Assembly: GCA_037447655.1 (NCBI GenBank)
Contig: JBBHKE010001966.1
Location: forward strand, 336,329 to 400,328
DNA from: Zygnema cylindricum
Taxonomy: Eukaryota; Streptophyta; Zygnematophyceae; Zygnematales; Zygnemataceae
Direction of reading: 5' to 3'
DNA length: 64,000 bases
Below the pieces are notes generated by a model. The model searched no databases. It was not told the DNA's origin and saw only the letters and a program-made list of their open reading frames with translations. The position numbers and the translations under genes were made by a program. Shown here in pieces: positions 30,400 through 41,639 of the stretch (its first letter is position 1; each line of letters starts with the position of its first letter).

Positions 30400-31441
30400 G
30401 AATAATTGTGTGCTATAGTTTTTTTCGTCTCTTTAAACATTTTCTCCGTACACGTATGTCAGTGTTTAAATCTGACGGTTGCGATTGAAATGTAAGATTA
30501 TCGGCCTCCAATTGACGGTCTCAAAAATAGAAACGGACAAGTGTGTACGGAGAAAATTTGTTTTAAGTGGCGATTGTTTTTTTAGCACTAATAGAGAATC
30601 ACGGGTGTACCTCATGTGCCAGGGTAAACGATGCAGGAAACTTTGATGTTCAAACATTCTACGGTCAACTTCGAGATTTTTCATTGCTTCGTTCCGGGTG
30701 GCGAATGTGAGCGGTACACGTGTGAACTGGTAATCATTGTATGTATTTGCTCGTTGACCAGCCCACGGTCAAGTCATTTCGGTGCGCTGACACACTACAG
30801 GACCGATGGTACACTATTGTCGGTGATATAAAGTACAACATGGATATTTTATGTACGGCAGTTCCGACTCAATCCTCAACAAATTTCCCTACTTCAGTGT
30901 CGTACCTATCAGGTGCAGGATATACACGTGCAAAAAGATAAAATGGTAAACTTTGCATGACTATGAACCTTTGACTGGTCAACTCTGTTCGCCTATGATT
31001 GTCCCCCGTCAGTACAAAAGAGTACGGCAAAGTCTGTCGGATTTGGACAAAAAATCCCCAAAATCTTCCTCGTTTTTCACGAGAGCCACGACCTTGTCCG
31101 TCTCCATTGCCCCTCACCCTACCCCACGTCTCCCCTCCCTCCTCCCTTCCCTGGCCCCCTTAATCCTGTGCCCGTCTTTATCTTAGAACAAAAAATCTTT
31201 CCTCTTCCCCTCGTCTCTCCATCCCCCTCTTTTCCACACCCTTCCCTTCCCCCTCCCTCTCTCCCTGCCTCTAGTCTAGGACCGTAGGAACCTGTAGCGC
31301 AATTTCCCCACTGCGCTTATTATACTAAACCTGGGCGTATTATACGACATGAAGTACCGCACTTTTTTCCTACGCCGAAAAAGCGGAAAAAGCAAAGAGC
31401 GGCAGTTAGGGTTTTCCCATGTACTGCTCGCCTCGCCCCCC
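30400..31441 (+). promoter_or_regulatory. Upstream region and promoter block of copy IV
   Basis: The far part is shared with copies II, III and V: AACTTTGATGTTCAAAC, GGTGGCGAATGTGA, GGATATACACGTGCAAAA, TCTGTTCGCCTATGATTGT. The near block is complete: GCGTATTATACGACATGAAG at 31337, CCGCACTTTTTTCC, AAAGAGCGGCAGTTAGGGTT and TTTCCCATG, ending at the ATG at 31442. This is one of the best-preserved promoters in the cluster. Confidence 0.6.
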
Positions 31442-32200
31442 ATGACCTGCCTGGGGGGCATGAAGAGGAGCGGAGGGCAGGGGAGGGGAGTGGAGGGAAG
31501 GGAGGAGGAGGAGGACCCGCTCAGAGCCCTGCGCACTCTCTCTCGTCGAAAAGTGAAAGGCGCCTGTCGTGAGAAGCTCTGTGAGGAGCCATGGAAAGTC
31601 TACAGGGGGTGGTTAGAGGGGGAAGATGTGGTTGTCCATGTTTTGGGACGTGACCACTATGTGGATGACGTGGCACGGAAGATGCTGAGTGTCAGCCATC
31701 GCCACGTGGCGAAGGTCATAGGCTGGTGTCGCAAGAGTAGAAGCATTGTGGTGGAGGGGGAAAGTTTAATAGAGAGATTAACGACACATCATTCACTGTC
31801 ATGGCGCAAATGTTGTCAGGTAGCGGGGGCGGTGGCATCTGCTGCTGCGTATTTGGCCAGCCATAGTGCTGACGTCAGAATAGATTTTAACCTTGTTTGG
31901 ACTCAACTTGTACGGACAACATCCTTGTCTTTCAGCGACATCTTCAAGCTTGTCTACATCCCCGGTGGATCCGACAGTGCAGTTCGCAGTTTTGGAAGCT
32001 TTTTGAAAAAACTGGTGGAGGAACTTTTGCAACGTTTCAATGCCTTCCCTGCAGATGATCTCAACGGCTATCTCAAGGCAGCATCTTCTGCACTGATGGA
32101 ACTCGATCAACTAGCTGACACGTGTGGAAGCACAGATCCCCCATCGATAGAGGAAATTGAAGCGAAAACAGCCGACATTGTCGAAAAAGGCAATGAGAAG
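31442..32200 (+). CDS. Copy IV exon 1: N1-B pseudokinase module
   Basis: 253 codons, open, donor AAG/GTAAGG in phase 0. The start is ATG-ACC-TGC (MTCLGGMKRSGGQGRG), not MDW; a second in-frame Met is at codon 7. It continues DPLRALRTLSRRKV, VYRGWLEGEDVVVHVLGRDH, DDVARKMLSVSHRHVAKVIGWC and SIVVEGESLIERL. The B half (LSWRKCCQVAGAVASAAAYL) leads to VRIDFNLVWTQLVRTTSLSF, which has about seven extra residues relative to other B modules, then DIFKLVYIPGGSDSAVRSFG, DDLNGYLKAASSALMELDQL and STDPPSIEEIEAKTADI. None of HRD, Asn or DFG is present. One of the best candidates for an expressed module exon. Confidence 0.75.
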
Positions 32201-32751
32201 GTAAGGCGTACCCTCTCCCCCCTCCCTCCCCCCTCCCACCTCCACCACCACTCCCACTCCCATCCCCATGCCCACCTCTACCGCGACTAGTCTTAGGTCC
32301 TTGTCTCTTTTTAAGTGAGGGATCTCTGGGAATTTCTTTTACATTTTACCCAACAGATTATGCTTAGAATCATCCATTATTGTTCTTTTACTATTTGTTC
32401 CTGGATTTTTTCACTTCTACTTGGTTATATTTTTTGGTTCTTTTTTATTCTGAGTTTTCTGCATGTTTTGACGGTTTGGTTTGTAGAAATGTGTACAAGA
32501 AGATGTAATTGCCGTACAGAAAACATTTGCAAATGGAAGTTCAGATTTAGTTCGGTTTTGAAACAAATGAGATTGATGTCAAAGCGTGAGTTCCGTTTAA
32601 AACCCAAAACAAAAGATACAATATGATGATAAGATATAATGGAATCAGAAGTTTGAGCGAGAGTAACTTTGCAATACTTGATCGTCTCATTATTCCCCTT
32701 CCCGTCTCTTTCCCACCCACCCACCCACGTGTGGAGCCCACCATTGTGCAG

Positions 32752-33510
32752 TTGGAAGATATCCTCAAAGGCATCCGTACACTCTCTCAAAAACAATTGG
32801 AGGATGCAAAAAGTGGCATTCAAGTTATAGAGATGGACGAAATATCTGGCTACTGGGGGACGTTGGAGGGCAACACCGTGCTGGTCCTTATAGTGAAACC
32901 CAACCCTAATTATTTGGAAACGGACCATGCCTTCGATGTGGGAGACATGGCATGGTACATGCAGAGCATCAGCCATCGCCACGTAGCGAAGGTCATAGGC
33001 TGGTGTGAGGACAGTAGAAGCATTGTGGTGGAAGGAGGGGAGGGAGGGAGCTTAAAGGATAGGATAAAGCAAGGTTTGGGTTGGCAGGATTGTTGTCGGA
33101 TAGCGAACCAAGTAGCGATTACAGCGTTGTACCTTAGAAGACGAGGTATTGTTATAAGGATAGATTCTAGAGAAATATTTTTTGATGGAAGCAACAACAG
33201 CAAGATTATTCACATTCAAAACCATTTAGGTTACACTGACGCCTATCAATCTTTTGGAAAGATGCTACGAGAAATGTTGACGGGAGACTCTCCTAGACCA
33301 CTTTGGGCGGTAGGTATCACGTCACAAGCTGATCTAAAAGCGAATCTCTACCCTCGTGTGAAAGAATGGCCGAAGAATGTGATTGAAGAACTCACTCGAC
33401 TCACTGCAAAGTGTTTGGAATCTTGGAGAATGTGCAAAAGGGATTTGTCCTTGGAGACAGTGGCACAAGAGATGGACCGCATCAGTATACTAGCAGTGGC
33501 AATGGATCAG
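32752..33510 (+). CDS. Copy IV exon 2: N2-A pseudokinase module
   Basis: 253 codons from the acceptor ATTGTGCAG to the donor CAG/GTAACG, phase 0 at both ends, no stop. The frame is also open upstream to 32623, but that stretch is family intron. It starts LEDILKGIRTLSQKQLEDA; the N2 half has YWGTLEGNTVLVLIV, GDMAWYMQSISHRHVAKVIGWC and SIVVEGG. The A half reads EGGSLKDRIKQGLGWQDCCR, RRRGIVIRIDSREIFFDGSN, then NSKIIHIQNHLGYTDAYQSF, where the activation segment is collapsed, and GKMLREMLTGDS. C-lobe: LKANLYPRVKEWPKNVIEEL, ETVAQEMDRISILAVAMDQ. No kinase or coiled-coil exon follows before copy V, so copy IV either ends here or has lost its 3' part. Confidence 0.75.
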
Positions 33511-33980
33511 GTAACGCTTCCTCTCTTTTCTCTTCTTCTCTCTTCCTCTCCGTGCCCTTCCTCCCTCCTATGTGGTTGTGCCACCTGTGTGGAAAATGAC
33601 CTTAAAGGAAAGTGTGTTGCCTCTAGTATAGAGGTTTTCTATGGTAAAAGGATGATAAGAATGCAATGCAGAGAATTGAGAAATGCTACCCACATTGAAA
33701 CGGTATCGGCACTAGTCGGGAAGCAACTTCTTGGGGGCGGGGGGGGAGGGAGGGAAGAGGCAAAGGGAATTTCTGAAGTAAGCAAACAAGCAGCAGGCTC
33801 CCTCCCACCCATGCCTCCACCAAAAGGGAGGATAAAAAATAGAAATTTAAATGACAAAAAAAAAAGCCAAAAAAGGTTGCCAAAAAGAGTTGTTCACATT
33901 ATGGCACCATTCGAAAAAATATTTTTGCACTTTCAACAGGAATATTTGCGATATTCGGAATAAAAAAAATGTTCGATGAT
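33511..33980 (+). other. Post-A intron sequence of copy IV
   Basis: Carries the family sequence GTGGTTGTGCCACCTGTGTGG, AAATGCTACCCACATTG, GGGAAGCAACTTCTTGGG and CCATGCCTCCACC, then leads into the pyrimidine tract. Confidence 0.55.
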
Positions 33981-33984
33981 ACAC

Positions 33985-34915
33985 TATGACTCCCTTGAAA
34001 ACTTCTGCTTGCTTCTTCTCTCATCTCCATCTAACGCTCTCTGTCCTCTTTCTCCCGTTCTCTCACTATCCCTCTCCCTCTATACCTCTCCCTACCCTTC
34101 CCCCTCCCCTTTCCCCTCCCCCTTCCCATCTCCACCTCTCCCCCACTTCCGATGGCCTCCTTTCCCATCTTCAATCCCTCACTTTCCCACTCTCCCTCAC
34201 CCGCTCTCACCCTTCCCACCTTCCACTCGTTCCCTCTCTCCACTTCCGACTCGCTCAGGCACTCCCCTTCTACCCCTCTATCCTCTTTCTCCCTCACGCC
34301 CTCTCCCCCTCTCCCCTTCTCCCCCTCTCCTCCCCCATCTCCCTCACCTCACTCTCCTTGAGTCCCTCACCCCCTTCCCCCTCTACCCCTCTTTCCCTCT
34401 CCTCTCCCGTTTCACTTATCTCAAGCTCCCTGACTCCCTCACCGTTCCCGCCTCCCCCTTGTTTCCCCTCCCTCTCTCCCCCTCCCCCTTGCTTACCCTC
34501 TTCCGCTGTTCCTTTCTTCCCCTATTCACCTCTCCCCCTCTCCCACTCTCCGTCTCCCCCTAGATCCCCCTCTCTCCCTATCACCTTTCCTCCTCTACCA
34601 CTCTTCCCCTCTCTGTCTCCCTCTCTCCCCCTCTACCCCACCTCCTCTCCCTTCTCACCCTTTCCTCCTCTGTGTCTCTTCCCCGTCTGCCCCTCTCCCC
34701 CTCTCCCCTCTCACCCTCTCACCCTCTATCCCTCTCTTCCCTCTCTTTCCCTCTCCCTCTCTACTCTCGCTCTCTACTCTCTCTCTCCCTCTCTCTCCTC
34801 TCTTTACTCTCTCTCCCTCTCTCCTTTTCTATCTCTCTCCCTCTCTCTCCCTCTCTCTCCCTCTTTCTTCCTCTCTCTCCTCTCTTCCTGTCTCTTTATC
34901 TTCTTTCTCTTTCTT
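33985..34915 (+). repeat. Pyrimidine tract, about 930 bp
   Basis: The longest C/T tract of the window (CCCTCTCCCCCTCTCC, later CTCTCTCC). It occupies the place where copy I has the tract and acceptor before a B exon, but ends in TTTCTTGCTTTGGG with no module after it. All three plus frames are open over long stretches only because the tract lacks purines; they are not counted as genes. Confidence 0.75.
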
Positions 34916-35317
34916 GCTTTGGGTTCGAAATTTAGACGGTTTTATTCGTGTCTTCTGAACCTAAATTCATGACTCTGGAATTGTCCAGGCCATTGTTGAT
35001 TTGGTCCCTTGACTTCTACAGTAAGGTTAATATATGCTTCTAAATAGATCATTAGTTTCTATGTTTTCCTACAAAACTGAAGGGTGGGAGATGTGTGTAT
35101 ATGTGAGCGGAGTCTATCCAAACTATTTTTATAATTATAACTTATTTTTTCCGCAGGTTTCAAATTGAGGGGTACGCTGAATGAATTTCCCATGAACGAA
35201 CTGCAAACTGAAGACAAAACAGATAATTCTTTTTGTTCTCATGAGATTGCATGTCAACATAAAATACGTAAAAGCTACTTGGAGAATTCCAAAAAATGCT
35301 TCCTTTTGCATTTCCAG
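34916..35317. other. Spacer, nothing recognised
   Basis: AT-rich. A possible acceptor TTTTTTCCGCAG lies at 35145-35156, but no conserved coding follows it. Confidence 0.35.
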
Positions 35318-35700
35318 AAAACTAAATAAAAAAAAGATAAATGGATAAATAATAACAATAAATAAATAGAGGAATTGAATGGAATGCAATAAAAATCATT
35401 CCACATAATTGTGTCAAAATCAGATGACATTTCTAACAGATAATCTATGCGAGATACATTTCTAAGTTGTGAAAGTGTTAATGGTGGTAGTTTATTAAAT
35501 GAAATACTGTTTTTCTTTTCAAGCGGATTAGATGTAAAATGGTTTATGCATAACAAATAAAGAGAGTTTTGGAACAATTGTCTGGATTATGATTTGTCAG
35601 TTTCGCGATTTTTCCTAAAAAACGCACGCGTTTATAGAATTTAGCTTTTTGTTCCTAAGAGTGATTTCCTTATTTTAAGTGAATTCAAGGTCAATTTTTT
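35318..35700 (+). repeat. Large imperfect inverted repeat, left arm
   Basis: Pairs with 36735-37122. Matching words include ATGGATAAATAA, GACATTTCTAAC, TCTATGCGAGATACATTT, AAATACTGTTTTT, ATGTAAAATGGTTTATG and CCTTATTTTAA. Identity looks like roughly 75-80 percent by eye. The arms are about 380 bp and the spacer about 1.03 kb. Confidence 0.7.
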
Positions 35701-36734
35701 TTGTGTTTTGTGCATATTTGTAGATTTGTGTTCAAAGGGCGCTCAAAATAACCATTCAAACTTTATTGGGGACAGACAAATATTATGTATCAATTTGATA
35801 TCAAGAATTTGATGTGTTCTGTGTAATCCATATGACGAGCATGTTTTCGCATTTAATGAAATATCGAACGACTGATGATTGACAAAGACAAAAAGAAACG
35901 GAGTAAAAATTAGCTTTAGGGTCACTTTAAAGCCGTTGCAGAAAAAAAAACGGTTCTTGTAGAGGGCTGTTTGAACATCAAATCTGATTCACAATATTTC
36001 AAAGGTACAACTCAATTTATTTACATTTTTTTTTTTTAAAGATAACTTCTCCAGTTAACGTTGTGCAAGCTTTATAGAACCAATTGATTTTCGCCAAAAT
36101 TTCTTTGGTAGAATAACTCTTAACATGCCGGAACCTTTTTAAAAAATCCTTACCGTATATTATTCTATTCAAGCTATCTCCTCCTCAAATCCTTGTGAAG
36201 TCTAATTTTTATATGTAAATACTTTGTCGTTTCTTACAATTTTCCTCAGACAATATGATTTCTATGATATTGTTGATTTTGTAAAATTGCTCCGTAAAGT
36301 TTGACACCGTTCGCTAGGATATACCCCTTTACTTATACGGAATCGACGAAGGAAGGGAGAGAGGGGAAATGAGGTGCAAAAATGGGGAGGTAGGAAGGAA
36401 ACATTGGGAGAAGAAGGGTGGGGAATTGGGGAGGAAAGGTATAATGGACGATCGTCTCTTTTGATTCCATTTTTTTTTTTTTTTTGGATATAAGCCCAGA
36501 ATTTTCTATTGATAATAGTACATTTTTTTGTTAATCGTTTTTTTTTTTTTTTTTTGAATCTCTCTCTCTCTCACATAGTACTCTCCGTACAAACTTGATC
36601 ATTATGCAAAAATGTTAACTGGAATGAAGAAATGTTTTAGTTGAAGATGTGAAATTAATGCATTGTCCTATTATCAAGAGTCACTATAATCAATACATTT
36701 ATGATTGGTGAACAAATCGAAAAATTGTTTATTT
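35701..36734. other. Spacer between inverted repeat arms
   Basis: AT-rich. At 36385-36468 it carries a purine-rich stretch ending GGTATAATGGACGATCGTCT, which matches the first 60 bases of the window in inverse orientation. No transposase or other protein is recognised. Confidence 0.45.
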
Positions 36735-37122
36735 GCAGATGACCTTGGTTTCAATTAAAATAAGGATGTCAAGCATAGAAAGAATAGGTTAAATTGCATA
36801 AACGAGTGTGTGTTTTAAGAAAAATGGCAAAACTGAGAAAACATAATTCAGACAATTATCTCAGAACACAGTAAATTTGTTATCCATAAACCATTTTACA
36901 TTTCTTTCTTAAAAAAAAAAAAACAGTATTTTACATAACACCGCCATTAACGATTTAATACTTTAAAAATGTATCTCGCATAGATCCTCCGTTAGAAATG
37001 TCGTCTGCTTGTGACACACTTATGTGGTGTGGTTTTTGTTGCACACCATTCCTTTCCTCCATTTGTTTATTATTTTTTTTACTATTGTTATTTATCCATT
37101 ATTTGTTTTTCATTTTAGCTCT
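36735..37122 (-). repeat. Large imperfect inverted repeat, right arm
   Basis: Complement of 35318-35700. It ends at CATTTTAGCTC, directly before a C/T-rich stretch leading to the direct repeat at 37203. Confidence 0.7.
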
Positions 37123-37202
37123 CTGCCTGTCCACCTTTCCCTCCTCCCCCTCCTGCCCCCTCATCCCCCTCCTCCTCCCCTTCCCTCCCCTCCCCCTATA
37201 GC

Positions 37203-37555
37203 TGGCGTTTCCCAAAACTCCCCTGGAACCTCCCTATCTCACAACCACCTCCTACTTTTTCTTCCTCTCTCCCTCCCTCCCCTCTCCCCCCCTTCCCTCC
37301 CCCCCTTCCTTGAGCTGCCAGCCCCCGGTAGGAGGGGGCGCACGCAGGAAGCAGCCGAGAGCGAGAATAAGACAAAATAAATTTGGCGCTATTCTGCGGC
37401 CTTGCAGCTGCCCCCCCCCCCCAGGCCTCCCCTCTGCTGCAGCGCCGACATTTGCGCCGACCGCCGCTTTACAGTGCGAAGATTGGGCCGTACGGCGCGC
37501 TTTCGGTGCGATTTGTGACGCCGCACGGAAAGAGTTAAATACGCACGCAGTGAGT
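37203..37555 (+). repeat. Near-identical direct repeat, copy 1 (upstream of copy V)
   Basis: GCGTTTCCCAAAACTCCCC through GAGCTGCCAGCCCCCGGTAG, AGCCGAGAGCGAGAATAAG and the GCGCCGACATTTGCGCC region. 40067-40420 repeats it in the same orientation with only a few differences. Confidence 0.85.
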
Positions 37556-38716
37556 CAGAGGCGTACGGATGTCATCGTAGGCTTGACAGAATGACAGAAA
37601 GTACAAACGCATCCAAAATATATATAACGCCACCGACAATGTATCCATACAGCCTCCATGATTTGACTTTTATGTGAAAACTGCCGCACAGAACTATGCC
37701 GTACGCCGTTGTACCGATATAGCATAGGAGCTCCTATGCATTTACACGCGTGGAAAACGACAGATTTTAGAGGACGGACATGACCGGAGAAAAAACAAAC
37801 ATATCACATCACACGTGTTAATCTGCTACAGTACTGTACTGTACCTCATGTGCCAGGGACAGCGAAGCAGGAAATCCTCCGAGTCCGATCTCTGATGTTC
37901 AAACTTCGAAGGTCAAACTTTTTTCTTTCTTTTTTCTACGAATGTTTATTGCATCGTTCCGGGTTGGAGATGCGATCATTACACGTGTGGATTGGTTAAT
38001 TGTCGTATGTGTCTGTTCTTTTACAAGCCCACGGTGACGTCGATATGCCTAGAATCGTGTCGGTGCGCCGTTACGCTATTGTATTGTCGGTGAAATAAAG
38101 TACAAGACGGTTATTTTCTGAGCGGCTGTTCCGAAGTCAGATTAGTTGTCGGTAGTTTTTGTGGGTGCAGGTGCTGAATACACACGTGCAAAATGATAAA
38201 GTTTGCAGGATTCTGTAGTTTCTGCCAGCGTAAAGTCAACTCTGTTCGCATATGACGCTGCGCCTACACTACAACTGATGTCGGTGCGACAGAGTACGGT
38301 TTTGTCCTGTAGTGTAGAATTCTGACACGAGCTCCCTTTAATCTTCCTCCGAATTTCCAAATTGTCCCACTCTTGTCGTCTCTATCTCCCCGCCAACCCT
38401 AACCCTAGGAACGCCCCCCCCCACGTTGCCCCCCCTGTCCACTGGCCGGCCTTGGCCTCGAACACAAAATCCTTCCCTCTCTCCTCCGTCTCTTTATGCC
38501 CCTCCCTTCCGCACCCTTCCTTTTCCCCTCATCCCGCCTGCCCGCCCACCCTCCCTCCCTCCCTCCCTCCCTCCCTCCCTCTCTTCTAGGACCATAGGAA
38601 ACCGTAGTGCAATATTCCCACTGCGCCTATTATACTAAGACTGGGCGTATAATACGACAAGTAGTACGGCACTTTTGTCGTACGTGGCAAAAGCGGAAAC
38701 AGCCGCCTCGCCCGCC
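37556..38716 (+). promoter_or_regulatory. Upstream region and promoter block of copy V
   Basis: Shared blocks: GACATGACCGGAGAAA, the GTGCCAGGGACAGCGAAGCAG segment, GTCAACTCTGTTCGC, a CCCTCC run, AGGACCATAGGAAACCG and CACTGCGCCTATTATACTAA, then GCGTATAATACGAC and GGCAAAAGCGGAAACAGC. The GTTAGGGTTTGCCCATG step is deleted: GAAACAGC joins straight to CGCCTCGCCCGCCATGG. Confidence 0.55.
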
Positions 38717-39478
38717 ATGGACTGGCTGCTGCGAATGAAGGAGAGCAGAGGACAGGTGATGGGAGAGGAGGGGAGGGAGGGCGAAGAGATCCAGAATGAC
38801 CCTCAGCTCAGAGCCCTGCGCACTCTCTCTCGCAAACAAGTGAAAGAGGCCTGCCGTCACAGGAGCAAGCTCTATGAGGAGCCTTGGGAAGTCTACTTGG
38901 GGTGGTTAGAGGGCGGCCATGTGTATGTCCATGTTTTGCGACGTCATCACAATGTGGATGACGTGGCGCGGCAGATGCTGAGTGTCAGCCATCGCCACGT
39001 GGCGAAGGTCATAGGCTGGTGTCGCGACAGTAGAAGCATTGTGGTGGAGGGAGGAATAACATTATGGTTCGAAAAAATAAAGTCTTCCCATTCATGGCAC
39101 GAATGTTGTCGGATAACGCGAGCGGTGGCATCTGCTGCTGCGTATTTGGCCACCCAAAGTGCTGACGTCAGAATAGATCTTTGCCTTCTTTTCATTTCCA
39201 ACCACATCGTCAAGCTTGTCTACATCCCCGCTGGATCCGCAGTTCAGACCGACAGTGCAGTTCGCAGTTTTGGAAGATTTCTGAGAGAGGTGGTGAAGGG
39301 ACATTTGCAACGTTTGAATGCCATCTCTGCAGATGATCTCAACGACTATCTCAAGGCAGGATCTTCTGCAATGATGGAACTCGATCAACTAGCTGACAAG
39401 TGTGAAAGCACAGATCCCCCATCGATGGAGGAAATTGATACGAAAACTGTCCACATTGTCACGAAAGTTATCTAGAAG
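38717..39478 (+). CDS. Copy V: single N1-B pseudokinase module with stop before donor
   Basis: The ATG opens MDWLLRMKESRGQVMGEEGR, then DPQLRALRTLSRKQVKEACR with an extra HRSK, VYLGWLEGGHVYVHVLRRHH, DDVARQMLSVSHRHVAKVIGWC and SIVVEGG. The B half has WHECCRITRAVASAAAYLAT, VRIDLCLLFISNHIVKLVYI, DSAVRSFGRFLREVVKG, SADDLNDYLKAGSSAMMEL and MEEIDTKTVHI. The last codons before the donor AAG/GTCAGG read GTT-ATC-TAG-AAG where sisters have ..AAT-GAG-AAG, so a GAG to TAG change ends the protein at codon 252. It could still make a one-module protein. No N2-A exon follows; the intron is cut at about 40060 by the direct repeat. Confidence 0.68.
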
Positions 39479-40066
39479 GTCAGGCGCAACGAGAAGGCCC
39501 ACTTCCCACCCCCCTTCTCCCTCCCCGTCCCACCCCCGCCGCCATGCGCACCCCCACCCCCACCCCCATCACCACCTCAACCGCCTGTTGTCTGATGTCC
39601 TTATCTCTTTTTAAGTCAGGGACCTTTGAATTTATTTTCCATGTTACCCAGAAGATTATGCATATATTGTTCATTTTTGGTTTCTTTCTAGGTTTTTCAA
39701 CTTTTTTTTTTTGAGTTTTTTCAATGTTTTGTCAGTTTGGTGAGTAGAAATTGTGTACAAAAATACGTGATTGCCGTACAGAAAGCATTTGCAAATGAAA
39801 GTTCAGATTTAGTTCGGTTTGAAACAAATGAGATTGATGTGAATGCATGTGTCCAATTTAAAATCCGAAACGAAAGGTACGATAGGATGATAAGATATGA
39901 TGGAATCAAATGTTTGAGCGAGAGTAACTTTGCAACACTTGATAGGCTCATTCATCGTTTTCCCCTCCCCCTCCCCTTCCCCCTCCTCCTCCCCTCACCC
40001 TCACCCTCCCCATTCCCCTCCCCTCTCCCTCTCTCTCTCCGTGTCCCTCTCCCTCCTCTTCTCTTG
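39479..40066 (+). other. Copy V intron, truncated
   Basis: Family post-B intron (TTTTTAAGTCAGGGACC, ATTGCCGTACAGAAAGC, AGCGAGAGTAACTTTGCAA) followed by a C/T tract. Instead of an N2-A exon it joins the second direct repeat. Confidence 0.5.
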
Positions 40067-40420
40067 CGTTTCCCAAAACTCCCCTGGAACCTCCCTATCT
40101 CACAACCACCTCCTACTTTTTCTTCCTCTCTCCCTCCCTCCCCTCTCCCCCCCCTTCCCTCTCCCCCCCCCTTCCTCGAGCTGCCAGCCCCCGGTAGGAG
40201 GGGGCGCACGCAGGAAGCAGCCGAGAGCGAGAATAAGACAAAATAAATTTGGCGCTATTCTGCGGCCTTGCAGCTGCCCCCCCCCCCCCAGGCCTCCCCT
40301 CTGCTGCAGCGCCGACATTTGCGCCGACCGCCGCTTTAAAGTGCGAAGATTGGGCCGTACGGCGCGCTTTCGGGGCGCTTTGGATCGCCGCACGGAAATA
40401 GTTAAATACGCACGCTAGGC
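40067..40420 (+). repeat. Near-identical direct repeat, copy 2
   Basis: Same-orientation copy of 37203-37555. The unit from 37203 to 40066 (2.86 kb, containing copy V) has the shape expected from unequal crossing-over between promoters of neighbouring genes. Confidence 0.85.
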
Positions 40421-40888
40421 GACGCACTTTAAAACTTTCGCACGGAACAATGTACGGGCACCGACACGATCAGCGGCGTACGGATGTGATCGTAGGGTTG
40501 GAAGAATGTACAAAAGCACCCGAAATTTATGCAACGGCATCCGACAATATAGCCGTACAGCCTTCACGCTTTAAAATTTATGTGAAAACTGCCGCACAGA
40601 AGAACTATTTCGTACTCCGTTTTACCGGAAACTGCACTGACATTATTTCACGCGTGCAAAACGACAGAGTGCATAGCACGGACATGACCGGAGAAAGTGC
40701 AAACATATCACGCTACAAGTGTTTATCGACTACCTCATATGCCGAGGACAACGAGGCAGGAATTCCTCCAAGTCTGACCTCTGATGTTCAAACTTTGAAG
40801 GTCAAACTTTAATTTTTTTTATTGGATCGTTCCGGGTGGCGTATGTGAACGATATACTTGTGGATTGGTCTATTGTTGTGGTGACTGT

Positions 40889-41363
40889 CAGAGGTCGCAA
40901 AAGTCAAAATTTTAGATAACCGAAACCGACAAATTTTTTTTTTCAAAATTTGAACACCCGATACCCGACCGGGTTATGTCACGCTCCTAAATGGTTAACC
41001 GCTACGAGACACGCGTTTTTCGAACAAAAAACTTAAAAAAGTTAAACAAAACTCGATTTCTCGCGACTACCCGTACCCGCCCATGCCCGAATATGTTCAA
41101 AATTAATGGTACATCTCCCTCAAACTTTCGGCGATACCAAGAGTATAAAATAAAATAATGTTGGATAGTATGGACAGTACAAAACCTTCAATTTTTTTGT
41201 TTTTTTTCTTACCCGACCGTACCCTAATTTTTTTTTTTTCTTTTGAATCACCCGCCCGAATGTGACCGGCCCCCAAAATTTGGCACCCGAATTTGTTCCG
41301 GGTCCGGCGCGGGCGGTCGGGGAATGGTCGGGTACGGATTCGAGCACCCGATTGCGACCTCTG
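40889..41363. mobile_element. hAT-like miniature element 1
   Basis: Terminal inverted repeats CAGAGGTCGCAA / TTGCGACCTCTG, with subterminal CCGAAACCG and ACCCGACCG repeats and a GGCGCGGGCGGTCGG block near the right end. About 475 bp and non-coding. CAGAG-type ends fit the hAT superfamily; no clean 8-bp target duplication is visible, perhaps because element 2 abuts it. Confidence 0.65.
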
Positions 41364-41639
41364 GTCAGAGGTCGCAAAAGTCAAAAAAAATCATACCCGA
41401 AACCGACCGTTTTTTTTTTTTTCAAAATCTGAGTAACCGACGCCCGACCGAGTTTTGTCACGCTCCAAAATTGTTAACCGTTAACCGACCGTCGTTTACG
41501 AAAAAAAATTTAACCGAATCTTGATTTTTCGCGACTAACCGTGCCCGCCCGTAACCGAAAAAGTACAAAATTAATCAATGTACGACGGAATAAGCCAATA
41601 ATTACGATTTGTCGCGTTCCTTAAAATTTGCGAAATGAA

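Noticed and set aside
33411-33599. Alternative frames within module exons (for example also 9124-9414, 12000-12239, 39092-39388)
   Set aside because: Shadows of the kinase-like modules; the plus-strand module frames carry the conserved protein.
33986-34972. Open frame of 328 codons, and similar long frames at 5513-5957, 58300-59029 and 24774-25246
   Set aside because: These are Ser/Pro/Leu low-complexity translations of pyrimidine tracts, open in several frames at once because stop codons need purines.
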